Notes under the pieces: generated by a model | What the model was told of the DNA's origin: nothing | Database searches by the model: none | What the model saw: the letters and a program-made list of their open reading frames with translations, nothing else | Made by a program: the position numbers and the translations under genes | Shown here: positions 26,245 to 37,486 of the stretch, in pieces | Position numbering within the stretch: the first letter of the stretch is position 1 | Layout: every line of letters begins with the position of its first letter | Assembly: GCA_963932145.1 (NCBI GenBank) | Contig: OZ010593.1 | Location: 38,926,536-38,990,535 of the forward strand | Source: Acanthosepion lycidas | Lineage: Eukaryota; Mollusca; Cephalopoda; Sepiida; Sepiidae | DNA: 64,000 nucleotides | Direction: 5' to 3'

Positions 26245-26815
26245 TTAAGTCTGTTATTTGGCTATGCTTAGAATATTGCAGTCACATATGATCTGGTGCC
26301 CCTCCTATTTACCTTGAGCTCCTTGATAAAATCTAAAGAAGAATCAGCAATGTTATCAGTCTTGATCTGGCAGTTTGGCTTCAGTCACTTTCTCACCACT
26401 GTAAGGTTACCTCTCTCTGTATTTTCTATAAATACTTTCATGTTAATTGTTTGAATGAGCTCTTTGCATCTAATATGGCACCTGTATGTATGACACCTAA
26501 ACTTTTTGAATTTAAGCACAGTACTAGACTGTCATTGAGATCTCATCAATTTGCAGTTGAGCTGGCCAAATTTAACCACAAATTTTGTAATAACAGTTTT
26601 CTTTTCTCACTTGCAAAACTTTCTTCCAATTCCATGCTTTCCAGCCAACTTTAATCTGAAAAAATTTAAATGCAATGTCAGTCACTATCTGCTGTCCTCT
26701 TGATTGTTCTTTTCTCTTCCCACTTATTAATATTTCTGTTTTTAATTCTTCCACACCCAGTAAGTAACCCCTAGTGGCTTTTCTGCTTTGCATGGGGTGA
26801 AACTTAAAAACCTGT
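26245..26815 (+). pseudogene. LINE 3' end (non-LTR RT C-terminus), copy B
   Basis: The + strand reads LEYCSHI*SGAPPIYLELLD, then LQSLSHHCKVTSLCIFYKYF, then the open stretch TPKLFEFKHSTRLSLRSHQF. These match the last about 150 residues of Jockey/CR1-like LINE reverse transcriptases. At least two in-frame stops precede the open part. The tail aligns with copy A up to a shared GGTGAAAAC-like end. 5'-truncated and inactive. Confidence 0.8.
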
Positions 26816-27108
26816 TCATTTATTTACTGAATTTTGTAATTTGGGGCTTCAAATTTGTTTGAAATAAATTTTTGGCTTTAATCTATATGTTATGTTTTTA
26901 AAATCAGGAGAAAATTATTGTTAGTGGTCAGGAATTAATATAAATATTACTAACAAAATTGTATAATATAAATGCATTGATAATGATTTTACTATAGAAA
27001 TGTATTAAAAATCAGAAAGAAATTGATTGTTAAGAGTTAAAGCAAGAATAACTAATAGAATAGGACTACTATATGTAAAAGTAAGTAGCACCTGCTGGTC
27101 TCCAACTA

Positions 27109-27188
27109 TTAGGTTGGTGCAAAAATAATGTCGTTTTATCACATAGTAACATATGTGAGAAAACGACATTATTTTTGCACCAACCTAA
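27109..27188. mobile_element. 80-bp MADE1-like mariner MITE
   Basis: Perfect 29-bp inverted repeats (27109-27137, 27160-27188) begin TTAGGTTGGTGCAAAAATAA and are flanked by TA on both sides (27107-27108, 27189-27190). The 22-bp centre is itself palindromic (TCACATA...TATGTGA), so the whole element folds into one hairpin with an apical loop of about 6 bases. Length and ends are strikingly like human MADE1 and the Hsmar1 terminus, as I know them. Confidence 0.92.
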
Positions 27189-30100
27189 TACTAATGTAAT
27201 GAGTTCAAACTTCACTAGTTAACCTCCTAAATTGATTGTGAAGTAAATGGTTATATTTATTCACACACAAATACAAGAAAAAGAAAAGTAAAGAACAATG
27301 ACAAAAGTCAAATGTTTTAATGCATTCTTTTTCCTAACAGTTAATATAAATTTCAGAGTGACAAATTCTTTTGTATACCAATCTTGTTTATAAATAAGAA
27401 ATCCTCATTGTAAGACAAATGCTAAAATAATTATCAAACAAGAGAAAGTTTAAAATTTGTTACTTTTCTTTTTAAAATGCATTTTATCTGATATTTTGTA
27501 TTTGTACCCATCTATTTTAGAATTTTAGAATTCAATCAGTTTTATCCCTTTTCATCTTCAAGTGACATCCATAGCTCTAAGGGAATACAAAGTATCCCAA
27601 AAGTTTCCTATCATACAAAACACATTATGAACTGCTTATTTATATCAGAGAAAGAGAGTGTTAATTAGTGATTTCTTGAAACATTTTTATCAATTCACCC
27701 CAAGCAAGGGGATAATGCCACTAATATGCAAGAGGCTACTGGGGATAAAAGAAAATGAGAAGACTTTAACAAACTGGAAACCAAATCTTAAACAAGAAGG
27801 AAACCTCTACTCCTGTTCAAAAACCAGGGAGGAGGTGAACCTGTCTACTCCTATTAAAAATCACATTGAAACTATGGATGTTTGTTGCAATCTGGTTTTC
27901 ATGATAAAAAGGACTTGTTTTTATTACTTTTTTTGCTAAGTTCTGTGGATAAAACTTTCTGATTATTTTTGCATATCAATAGAAATCTAAAAAGTTGATA
28001 TTTCATTTATATGTGAGGCTTTATTAAAATTTCAACTTATATAGACTCAATTACATTAAACTCCTGTGAAGCATTGTTATCTCATTGTTCAACAAACCAT
28101 TTATTTATCCATGAAAAAATCATTAAGCATTCCCTTCTTTTTTTAAGCTCTTGTCATTTTCCCACCCAACCCTGTGTTGGGCAACAAGGTGACAAGAGAG
28201 ATAATCCACAAAATTTTCTAATCTTATCTCAGCAGCAGTAATTTAGGTTTCTGTTCTTTGTTTCTTTGAACTTTATTGGGTTAAAAGTGAAGCAAAAACT
28301 TTTATAGAATAACTTTTTTGTCAATTTTCATTAAAAATATTTTAATGTTTTTTCATTTAAATATTTTCTTTGGATATTTTAGCATACAAAATGTGTAATT
28401 CAAATAACTGAAACAAATGAATTTGCAAATATACACAGAGGGTGTGCCCCTGTAGAGGAGAAAATAACCAATAGAAATAACAGGAGCCAATTGCAAAAAT
28501 ATGGATTTTTAATAGAATTAAGTATTTTTTGACAACTTGATTTCTTTTTTCATATATTTTTTAAATGGAATATGATAACAAATGCCAAATGAGTTAATGA
28601 GATTTAATTGGCATTTGCTTGTACATTCCATAGACAATTGTAAAAAGAATCAAATTTCAGGCATATATACACACAGAAGAAGAGAGACCAAGATAAATGT
28701 CACTGAATCCAAAAATAATGTAAAAATATCTGTACTTATATTTTGTTTTAAAGTGATTATATTTATCCTCTTCAATATTATTTATAAACGAAACATTCAT
28801 TAGTTAATGAATATTTTATGACAATCTTTAACTACATATTTTTAAGAGAGCACTTTTTCAAACATTTTCTACTTATATAGATATATTCTGTCTTTCTTAT
28901 ATTTCTGGTTAACCTTCTGCAATACCTTTCCATTAATATGTTTGATTTTAATGAATGTCCTAAACTTAAAGTAAAAAAATAAACTTTCCAGTTTCCATTC
29001 ACAATTCAATGAATTTTGTTCCATGATTTCAAACTTTCCCTTCTTTTTATGTGATTTCTTAAAAAACAAATCTTTTCCTTGTTTTGGAAGTAAAATTCTG
29101 AAGGGCTTTTATTATATGAATATTTTTTAATCTGAGTAAAATATGGCATGGAATAAAAGACTTAAAAATTAAACTGATCCCATGCAATCCCGTACTTATA
29201 ACCTTACCCACTGCCACTCACTCTTAAATCCTTAATTGCAGTCCTCTTGGTAATGACTTATCCCAATAGCATATTTACCCCTGGGTAATGACTGACCTTC
29301 CTTGGGCTGTGTAATCAACTTTGTTCTGGGATTACAGTCCCACACTTATCAATATTAATGCTATAAGAGACAATGGAAAAATAACATAGGAGTTTAGACA
29401 GCCAAAACGTCTGCTTTAATTTTCCTTCTACCTTTCTTTTGCTCTTTCACAATTATTTCTCTGTTCATTTTCACTCAAAATTCCTTGCTTAAGTGTTTCA
29501 TATACAATAAAAGTTTCAAAGTTTCTTTATTAAATGGAGTAAATATAACTAAAAGATGTTTTGTATTAAACCATTTTTAATTTAAAAAAAGAATTCAAAT
29601 AAGTTTCAAAAAATATGTGTTAGAAATTAAATATGATGTTCTCTCTTTAGATGAAGTAAAATAATAATTTTAAAATATCAAAATAAAATTTTTATTTTGA
29701 AAATTTATAATAAAAATTTAGGTAGAAGGATTTTCTTTATTATATGAATTTGTTTTTTATTAATATCAGAAAATATTAAAATATTATTCAATTGACTTCT
29801 TACTACTTCCTACCTGTCATTCATTTTATTTGTATTGTTGAAACTTTTAGGCAAAGTTTTTTGAAACTATATGCTATAATAAACATTAGACCTGGACCAA
29901 TCCTTCTTGGATATCCTGCAAATAAAATTTACTCTTTGTCTCTTGAAATAAGCAAAATATCTGTAGAATGAAAATGACTTGCCCTTAAAAAGTTGCGATT
30001 CAACTAAGCTTACCATTTAGACTGTTTAGACAGGAATATCCTGGTTTTAGAGGGTCTAATCTCACTGGCAATATATGCTATCAGTCCCTATTCTTTTATC

Positions 30101-31449
30101 CATCTTGAATCTTAGTTGACAGGTAAAACACTTTATTATACAAAAACCTAAATCTAAACATAATAAAAGCTGAAAACTGTCCAAGTTTAAGGCTTGGAAA
30201 CTATAAGTCTAAGTTCAACTGATATTTGCTCTTGCCTAAAAAAAAAAAGTGGCATGGCATTATGCAGCAGCAGCAGTCTGTAAAACTCTCTATATATGAC
30301 TATCTTTAAAATGCTCACAATGCATTGCATTACATCCCAATTTCATCTTTTGTTCATTAAATAAATTTCCCTCATAATTTTTACAATCTAAAATGCATTT
30401 TACATAAAATCATCTGAGACATTTTATAATAAAAATTAATCCACAATGTAATTTTAAGCAAATTAAGTCATGTTCATTTTTGTCAAAATAACTTTAAAAA
30501 TTATAAATTTGTTCAGATGAATGAAAAAAATGCATGTTTCATTCTTTTAACTTTAATATCCTCCAAAGTTAATGGTTTTCGCTTGTCATAAAAATACAAA
30601 AAGTTGATACATGAAAAGAAAAATTAATTCAAAACGAAAATAAAGCAGTTAATTTAATTATGATGTAAAAGCTAAAATTTATAAATATTTAAATGTTTAT
30701 TTTATAACACTATCAGAATACATTAAATACAAAACAAATGTGAAAATATTAATAAATTCTATATTCCCTTATTAGTTAAACAAATAATGTATATTCTTCG
30801 CAATTATCACCATCTTTTTTTATTTAAATAAAAGTAATATTTTATCTTTGTTATTAATAAAAAATAAAAATAATAATAAAAAATTTACATATTTCTTTTG
30901 TAATTTTTCTTTTTGTTTTAATTTTGTACCAAAAAAAATAAAATTCATTAAGCATAGTTGTCTATTACCATAGATTTGTATCAGGTACCATGACTTTAAA
31001 ATATTTATTTAAGATAGAATATCACCCTCCCCATATAGTTTCTTATTGAATCATAAATAATTATTGCAGTTATGTATATATGTATATATTTCCCTTATGA
31101 TTGCAACCAATTGATCCCAATTCATTCATTAAAGGCTTATTTGTTTTTCATAAATGCTAAATCAATTAATCAATAACAATATAATTCCCACTGTAACTTA
31201 GGTGCACTGCAAACTGGGATTTTCCCTCAGACTGTGAAGTTGAGAATAAAGACAACCAGCACAGGAAAAAAAAAAAAAGATGATAAATAACAACAAATAA
31301 AAGCGAGTAATGTCAAGACATTTTCATGTGTCCTCTTCAAAATAGCAAAGAAATCAATTTCCCAAACTGACAATTCATATGAATCACCATCAACATATCC
31401 GGTTCAACATTTTACATTCAGGCATGAATAATTCCATAATCTTTATTTG

Positions 31450-31491
<42 letters not shown>

Positions 31492-32040
31492 AATAAAATG
31501 AAATGTCTTATTTTCTTAATACAGAAATCAAATGAATTCAGCAAGAGTCTGAGATTTGTTTCAAATGAAAATTATGCAAACAGAAAAATAGCTAAAATTT
31601 CTAAAATAAAAATCATTTATTAAATTTTTTTAAACAAATTTTAATGTGTCGCAAAAAAAGTGTATCTGGATTTTATATAAATTTCGTCTGTTTAATTTCT
31701 TATAAATATACAAGAATTTGTTAGAAAATTAATTTTTAATTAGATTTAATATTTTTTAAGTTTCAAGCAGTTATTGCGTATGTTAGCTTTTATGTTTCTT
31801 GTAATTTCATCTTTGCAATAAAAACAAAAACATGAGAAGTATAATTAAAAGTGAATAAAAAAAATGAAAATCTTTCTTTTTTCATTACAATAATAAAAAT
31901 TTCATTGCATGCACCTGTATTTGTTATGTCAACTCCTGAAAAATATTTAAAATATCTAAAAAAATACATGAACAAGGAAGAGCTTCTTAAGAAAAACACA
32001 ATAAAATAAACAAAAAAAAAAACAATTAGTCAGTTAACCC
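27189..32040. other. non-coding stretch, nothing recognised
   Basis: Very AT-rich. Apart from the TA palindrome at 31443-31496 I see no gene or element. The 93-codon frame at 27658-27939 matches nothing. Confidence 0.5.
31443..31496. repeat. (TA)n tract inside a 12-bp inverted repeat
   Basis: TTATTTGATATA (31443-31454) and its complement (31485-31496) bracket a (TA)n run. Together they form a perfect long palindrome. Confidence 0.8.
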
Positions 32041-32084
32041 TTTCTCTCTTATAGAATAAATCACCTCCCAACATTAACTCAGTG

Positions 32085-32098
32085 GTTACCACAGCAAC
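32085..32098. promoter_or_regulatory. RFX X-box
   Basis: GTTACC-AC-AGCAAC fits the RFX consensus GTNRCC-N(0-3)-RGYAAC with a 2-bp spacer. RFX factors act at ciliary and neuronal genes. It lies about 480 bp upstream of the TATA box at 32568. A rough estimate gives about half a match per 64 kb by chance, so its position is what makes it notable. Confidence 0.45.
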
Positions 32099-32518
32099 GT
32101 GAAACTATCTCCTGAAAGCACAGGTAGAAAAAAAGATGTGTTTTTTTTTACCTGTGACCCAGCAGTGAGGGAGGAAGTTATTTATAGATCAAGAATCCTG
32201 CTTAGAATGAAGTATCAGTGGTTTCCCTCCATTACCCCTGAAACCATCTATAAGGCTAAAACCTAAGCAATATCCCCTAAACAATGCCACTACCTCCATA
32301 CTAACTTCTTTGCTCTTTCTCTCTTTCTCAATCCCAGTCAACTAAGCACTGCCTGGGTGGGTCAACTATCAAAAATATAAGGCATCAGGGCCCATCTCCT
32401 CTGCCTGTCCTTCTCTAATAGGGTAAACAAAGGCAGGCTCCCTGTACAGATAGCTTTGTATCTATTATCATTTATTTAAATGACTCTCAATGTCCACCTA
32501 ACATCATCAGCAGGCCTG

Positions 32519-32605
32519 ATTGGACACTGTTATCGAGCTTGTCGACCAGTCAGTAGCTGGGCTTGCCTATAAATTTACCTCCCCTTCTGAAGAGCAGTGC
32601 TTAGC
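32519..32605 (+). promoter_or_regulatory. candidate core promoter (CCAAT box, TATA box)
   Basis: An inverted CCAAT box (ATTGG, 32519-32523) is followed 45 bp later by TATAAATT (32568-32575), so transcription should start near 32598-32605. From about 32530 to 32770 the sequence has about a dozen CpGs and balanced base composition, unlike the CpG-depleted AT-rich DNA around it. Downstream come a GT-rich leader, an ATG and a consensus splice donor. A solo retrotransposon LTR is a competing explanation, but I found no second copy in the window. Confidence 0.5.
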
Positions 32606-32749
32606 TCACGCTGTTTGTGGCTTGTTCACTCATTATTCTTGTACAGTGTGTTGTGAGTAACCGTGTGTATTGGTGTTCGTGCGTATCTTGTTGTTTAGTA
32701 GTCGTCAACAGTAGGGCTTACGTGTTGTCAATTACCATGGTAGCTGGCG
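32600..32749 (+). CDS. candidate alternative first exon (short coding start)
   Basis: About 135 nt of GT-rich leader is followed by ACC-ATG-G (ATG at 32737-32739, good Kozak context) and the codons for M-V-A-G plus one G. A consensus donor GTAAGT then starts at 32750. The coding part is 32737-32749; the 5' edge is set only by TATA spacing. The donor is phase 1, which is what the acceptor at 58600 requires. Joining them would give M-V-A-G-E-D-R-K-L-F, a CELF protein beginning at RRM2. The link to CELF is inference; the exon could belong to another transcript. Confidence 0.4.
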
Positions 32750-33636
32750 GTAAGTACAAGACGGACATTGTGCCGTTCTACCCTTGACCATTCTCAAAGA
32801 TATATTTATTCTGAAAATTGTAGGTAAACGAAAAATGTCTTGTCTCCATCACTTGGAGCCTTTTCTTTGTTCTTCACCACAGCCAGCCTCAGCAGTTGCG
32901 GCTGTGTTTCTAGCCGTGTGGTGATTTTACTTGTCTTGGATGAAGAACAAAAGTCCTTGTTCATCATACTCTCCTCCTTGCTCTCCTTTCACCCCCACCA
33001 TCTCTTTTTTGCCTTTCTTTGGAATGAGAGTTGTGGATACCTATTCTCTCAGGCCTTTTATACCGGCATATTGTTTAACATTCATACATCCATACAGAGA
33101 GACCTACTACCACTACTAAAAATGGAAAGACAGAAAGGCAAGCAAAAGAAAAAAGGACTTGCCATTAAAGAGAAAACCTACTACAAATTTGTTATGTGGC
33201 CGGCAAATTTCTGCTGACTTTTTGTCCATGTTCCTCAACACCTACATACAATCTGTTTCTATTAGTGAATTTTGTAAACCATCAAAATTACCCACATATT
33301 TTTCATCTCCAGAAAATGGAGAAAGTAGCAACACAAAAAAACAAATGAGATTAAGGGGGGAAAAAAAATTATCTTTTATAAGATCTCAAAAATAAATAAA
33401 TAATCCTTATAGCAATATTTTTTTATCTGTTCAGTTTTTACTTAACAATAATTTTTTTTCGAAAGTTTTCTTAACTTTTGGAATTTTACAAGATTTATAT
33501 TTAGGTTTGAAAGAAAATAAAAAAAATGTCAAGCTGTGAAAGTAGTTATCTAATTGGATTTTTCAACTCCATATAGATGCACAAACTTATATGAAAAGTA
33601 AAAAAAACTCTTTTTCCATGCTCCTTCGTCTCTTTT

Positions 33637-33694
<58 letters not shown>

Positions 33695-34879
33695 ATTGGT
33701 GTTTGCTTTGATTGATGGCTGCTTGGCTGAAAAGCTTTTGCTAGCCAGCCCAGTTCTAAGACTTCATTTAAAGCAGTTTTTCTATTTGTCTCCTTTCAGT
33801 TGCCTTTGTTTGTGACATTTGTGTAAATTGATGTGAATAAAGCATGCATAAGATAAACAATAGCTTAGTGTATAACATGGTGTTTGTATTTATTGAAACT
33901 TAAAATTACTTAAATTTCACATTTATTTCCTGTTGTTGTGGCTCCCAATATGCATTTCTATTTGTCGATATACACATCTCTGTGCACATATATAAATACA
34001 CACACACATATATATATTCACACATACATCAGATTTAATAAATATTCTTTAAAAAAACAATCTTGCTTAACTTTTTTATATATCAGTTATTCTCAAAATT
34101 ATTTGTTCTCATTTTTTTTTATTTTGTTTTTAATCTTTCTTCTTCCTTCCTCTCATCTTTCTTCTCAAATCAAAACTTACTTCTCCAGACATCCAACTTC
34201 CATTGATGTTCTTTACATTTTGTATTTATAACTGATGACGTATATAGAAATCTTTCCATATGTGGCAGCTTTTTTTCTTCATCTTATTTCTAGAATACAC
34301 AAAATGAAGCTTTATTTAGAAATATGTTTTATTTACTTTGAAATCTATAAATTGCTTCCAATGATAGACATTATTTAACTGATATTTTTATTAATCATTT
34401 ATTTTTCTATCTTTTCTATAGTGTTTTCATTGTGTTTGGTTGTTAATAATTCTTGAGTAAAAACCATCTTGTTTAGTTCATATCCATGAACTGATATGGA
34501 ATAGTTTTCAGAAAAAGAGTTCTTTCTTCTGGCAATTACAATGCTAACCTCAGCATAGCTAATTTTGCTTGCTTCACTAAATACAGTTTAAATCTATCTG
34601 AAAAGTGTAACATCTCTATTTAAGTGTGTACGTGCATATTGCTAAAATATATAAAAATATTGAAAACATCAAGATATAATGGAATAAAAAAATAACAATT
34701 TCCTCTCATTCTAGTATTATAGACAACATAATTTTCAACAAGAAAACAGTAAATTTGTAAAAAATACCACATTGCTGTTATTTGCCTTATCCCCATCATT
34801 ATCATTGAGAGCTGCCTACCTAGTCACATGACCAGTGCTCATATTAAAATATCCAGAGAAATAACATTCTTTCTACTGA
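32750..34879. other. stretch downstream of the candidate first exon
   Basis: Would be the start of a 25.85-kb intron under the alternative-promoter model. A 125-codon open frame (32840-33217) has no recognised domain and ends in a Lys-rich stretch. Otherwise AT-rich with one long TA tract. Confidence 0.4.
33642..33691. repeat. (TA)25 microsatellite
   Basis: Uninterrupted TA run. Confidence 0.97.
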
Positions 34880-35658
34880 TCTATTAATGCACACTTTTCC
34901 TCCATTTTCACTTTTCAGTTTTTATCAAATAAGTAAAAATTCATTTATTTCCACTTCAATCTCATTCGTATATCTACCATTTAAAAATTCTCTTTCACTT
35001 TCTCTTTCCCAATCACTTTCACTTTCTCTTTTTCTATCACATTCAATCTTATTCTTTCCTCTTGTATTAATTTATCTCTTCAGCTGTCTTGCTGGTTTTT
35101 TCTTTTCCGTGATCTCTGTGCAAAGACATTGCCGTTCCAATATCTTAACAGGAATTACCAGTTTCATCCATTCACTGACATCATCAGAATCAGCATGACT
35201 AATAGAAATTGCTTCATCTTAGTTAGCATCCTTCGTCATACCCACTACTCAGCCTAGCAGCAGGCTGCATGAGCCACTTTGAATCTCTATCCCCCCCTCC
35301 CATACACCCACCCGCACACACGCACACTGATATACTTCTTTGTCTTTGGCCTTTCTTCCTTTCTCTCACAATTACTCCCTCTGTGCTTTAAATCCTTTCT
35401 CTTCTCTTCCTCTTTACATGTTTCCCCCTCTCCCTTTCTGTACTTTCTGTGCCATTATGATTCTCTCTTCATTTTCCTGCCTCACTTTCTTTCTGATCTT
35501 TGTTACTCCTTCCATTCAGCTTTTCTCTCTTTCAAATTGACCCCACCATTACTTTCCTTTTGTGTGTGTGTGTGTGTATGTCTGTGTATGTGTGTGTATC
35601 TCCTTCCTCCCCATACTCTTTCTAATCCACCCACCAACCCAGTGCAATTGTAGCTAAA

Positions 35659-35666
35659 TGACGTCA
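35659..35666. promoter_or_regulatory. full CRE motif
   Basis: TGACGTCA, the palindromic CREB/ATF site, in a short CpG-containing island within the pyrimidine-rich tract. No TATA box or exon is recognised beside it. Confidence 0.35.
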
Positions 35667-35773
35667 GTGCAGATGTGCATATGATTAGCAACTACAACTG
35701 ATGAAGCCGACCGATCAATAATTGGATGCCCTCTCACATACTACACCCAACATCACAACAATGTCAGCTTCAC

Positions 35774-35777
35774 ACAC

Positions 35778-35816
<39 letters not shown>
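35774..35816. repeat. (CA)n microsatellite
   Basis: CA run with one CG interruption; gives the poly-His/Thr frames seen on translation. Confidence 0.97.
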
Positions 35817-35818
<2 letters not shown>

Positions 35819-36408
35819 TTACTCTCTCTCATGGCTTCTTCTTTAATTTCCTTCTTTCTCCCTCAAAACTCTCTACTGTCTTTTTCCCTCTCCTTTTCCT
35901 TTGATTTTCATCTCCTTTATTTTTCCTTCTCTCATCCTTTCTCATCTGCATCTTCATCAAATTTTTATTAAAGTTTTTGCGATTCTCTTCCTCCTCTTCT
36001 TTACATTTTATTTTACTTCACTTTTTTATCAAGTTTTAAAATAGGCAGACAGATATACAATGGTGAGATACATAGTTATGAATAAAAAGAAAATGTAGGT
36101 CGGTAGATAGGAATTTTTTTTTTCTTTTTATCTATTCTGCTAACCTTTCTTCCTTAAAGGATTTCTCCAAAGCAACTTCATAAAGAAAACATTACCACTA
36201 AACTTTTGTTTACTTTGTTTGTCTGATTGGTCCTGTGGAAAACAAAGATAAATCTCTCTAAGCTTTCTGCTAAATTTTCATTCTTTCATGGTGAATTAGA
36301 TTTTTAACATTATTTGTAAAATTCTGATGAATTTTATGGAAATTTATATACATTTTTCTTAATTTTTGTCATTAATATTTTATTCAGCTTCTGTTTGGTA
36401 AATGATAT

Positions 36409-36410
<2 letters not shown>

Positions 36411-36466
<56 letters not shown>
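36411..36466. repeat. (TA)n microsatellite
   Basis: About 28 uninterrupted TA units. Confidence 0.97.
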
Positions 36467-36472
<6 letters not shown>

Positions 36473-37284
36473 GCACATATATATAAATGCAAAAGTATGT
36501 TACTCCTATTTAACCACTTTTTTCAAATTCCTTGCACAGTCACTCAATTAAAATCAATTAGAAGAGGCAAATGTACTTTAATTTGTCTAAATATTCCTTC
36601 TTTTATTTTTTTATAGAACACAGAGCTTCTTGAATGGAGTAAAGTTAATTTATTATAGAAATAGTTTTATTTTTTAATAAAAATCAATAGTAATTAATAA
36701 AATAGTTTTTCAGCAGCTTTTATGCAAAACCTATGTAAAGTTACCAACTCTTGATTCCTTTGTAGAATACTAATGTTCAGACTGTAAAACGTATATTGAT
36801 CACCAGCTTCAAGCAGTTTCACTGGACACTCAAAAATTTGGGACTAACTTCATTATTTTCATTTATACATCACATTGTGACTTTTCATCATAAAATCTTT
36901 TATTAAATTGCAATCTTTTTGTGGATATTATTCAACTGATAAAACAAGGAATCATTCATTGACAATGATATTTTTCTTTTTTTTTTTTCACTTCTATTCT
37001 CACTAAAGATGTGCTGTAAATGCAAAACTAAATATTTTGTTTGCAACTGCATTTCATCAAATGTGATGCCTTTGCTGTTTCTAAAGAGACTTTTTTTCTT
37101 AAACACTTTGTTGATGCCTCTAAAGTTGCTTTTACTGAAACAGAAATGCTGCCTGCTCAGTAAAATTGCAATTGACTCAGCTGAGTTTTACTGTCATCAA
37201 TGTTATGTTTAATTTTGTTATACTCCACAATTTAACTCTTTTAAAATTTCATACAATTAAACACACACACACACACACATATAT

Positions 37285-37377
37285 ATATGAGTTTGTGACC
37301 CTGGGTTGCACACTTTTGTGATCATCAGACAAATTGATGATCATATAAGAGTGAAACCCAGGATCACAAATTCATAT
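37285..37377. mobile_element. 93-bp hairpin MITE-like palindrome
   Basis: 43-bp arms (37285-37327, 37335-37377) with about seven mismatches surround a 7-base loop. The arms contain TTTGTGACCCTGGGTTGCAC. It directly abuts a (CA)n(TA)n tract on its left, a common MITE/microsatellite pairing. Confidence 0.7.
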
Positions 37378-37445
37378 CCATACAACTGAATATGTTAGCT
37401 CTATCACTGATATTGAGTGCTTTCCACTAAGTACTGCACTTATAA

Positions 37446-37448
<3 letters not shown>

Positions 37449-37484
<36 letters not shown>
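37449..37484. repeat. (TA)n microsatellite
   Basis: About 18 TA units, 70 bp after the hairpin MITE. Confidence 0.97.

Positions 37485-37486
<2 letters not shown>

Larger units (their letters stand above)
34880..36000 (+). repeat. pyrimidine-rich strand-asymmetric tract
   Basis: About 1.1 kb in which the + strand is dominated by C and T (TTTCTCTTTCCC, TCTCTTCCTCTT and similar). It contains (GT)n near 35561-35600 and (CA)n at 35774-35816. Several frames stay open over 60-124 codons, but the translations are Ser/Leu/Phe/His low complexity and are not credible proteins. The middle (35640-35720) is more balanced and carries a CRE. Confidence 0.7.

Noticed and set aside
27591..27620. TATCCCAAAAGTTTCCTAT as a mariner-like end
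   Set aside because: No matching inverted end found downstream.
27658..27939. 93-codon open frame
   Set aside because: Looks peptide-like in places but no motif, splice site or homologue recognised.
32737..32756. Retrotransposon primer-binding site (TGGTAGC after CA) implying a solo LTR
   Set aside because: Only seven bases fit an initiator-Met tRNA 3' end and the next bases diverge; no second LTR or internal domain nearby. The splice-donor reading explains the same bases better, though an LTR is not excluded.
32840..33217. 125-codon open frame just after the candidate first exon
   Set aside because: It lies past the splice donor, matches no family I know, and its composition is Ser/Leu/Phe low complexity with a Lys-rich end.
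35279..35653. 124-codon open frame
   Set aside because: Product of CT-rich and GT-repeat DNA; runs of Cys-Val and Ser/Phe/Leu are a microsatellite artefact.
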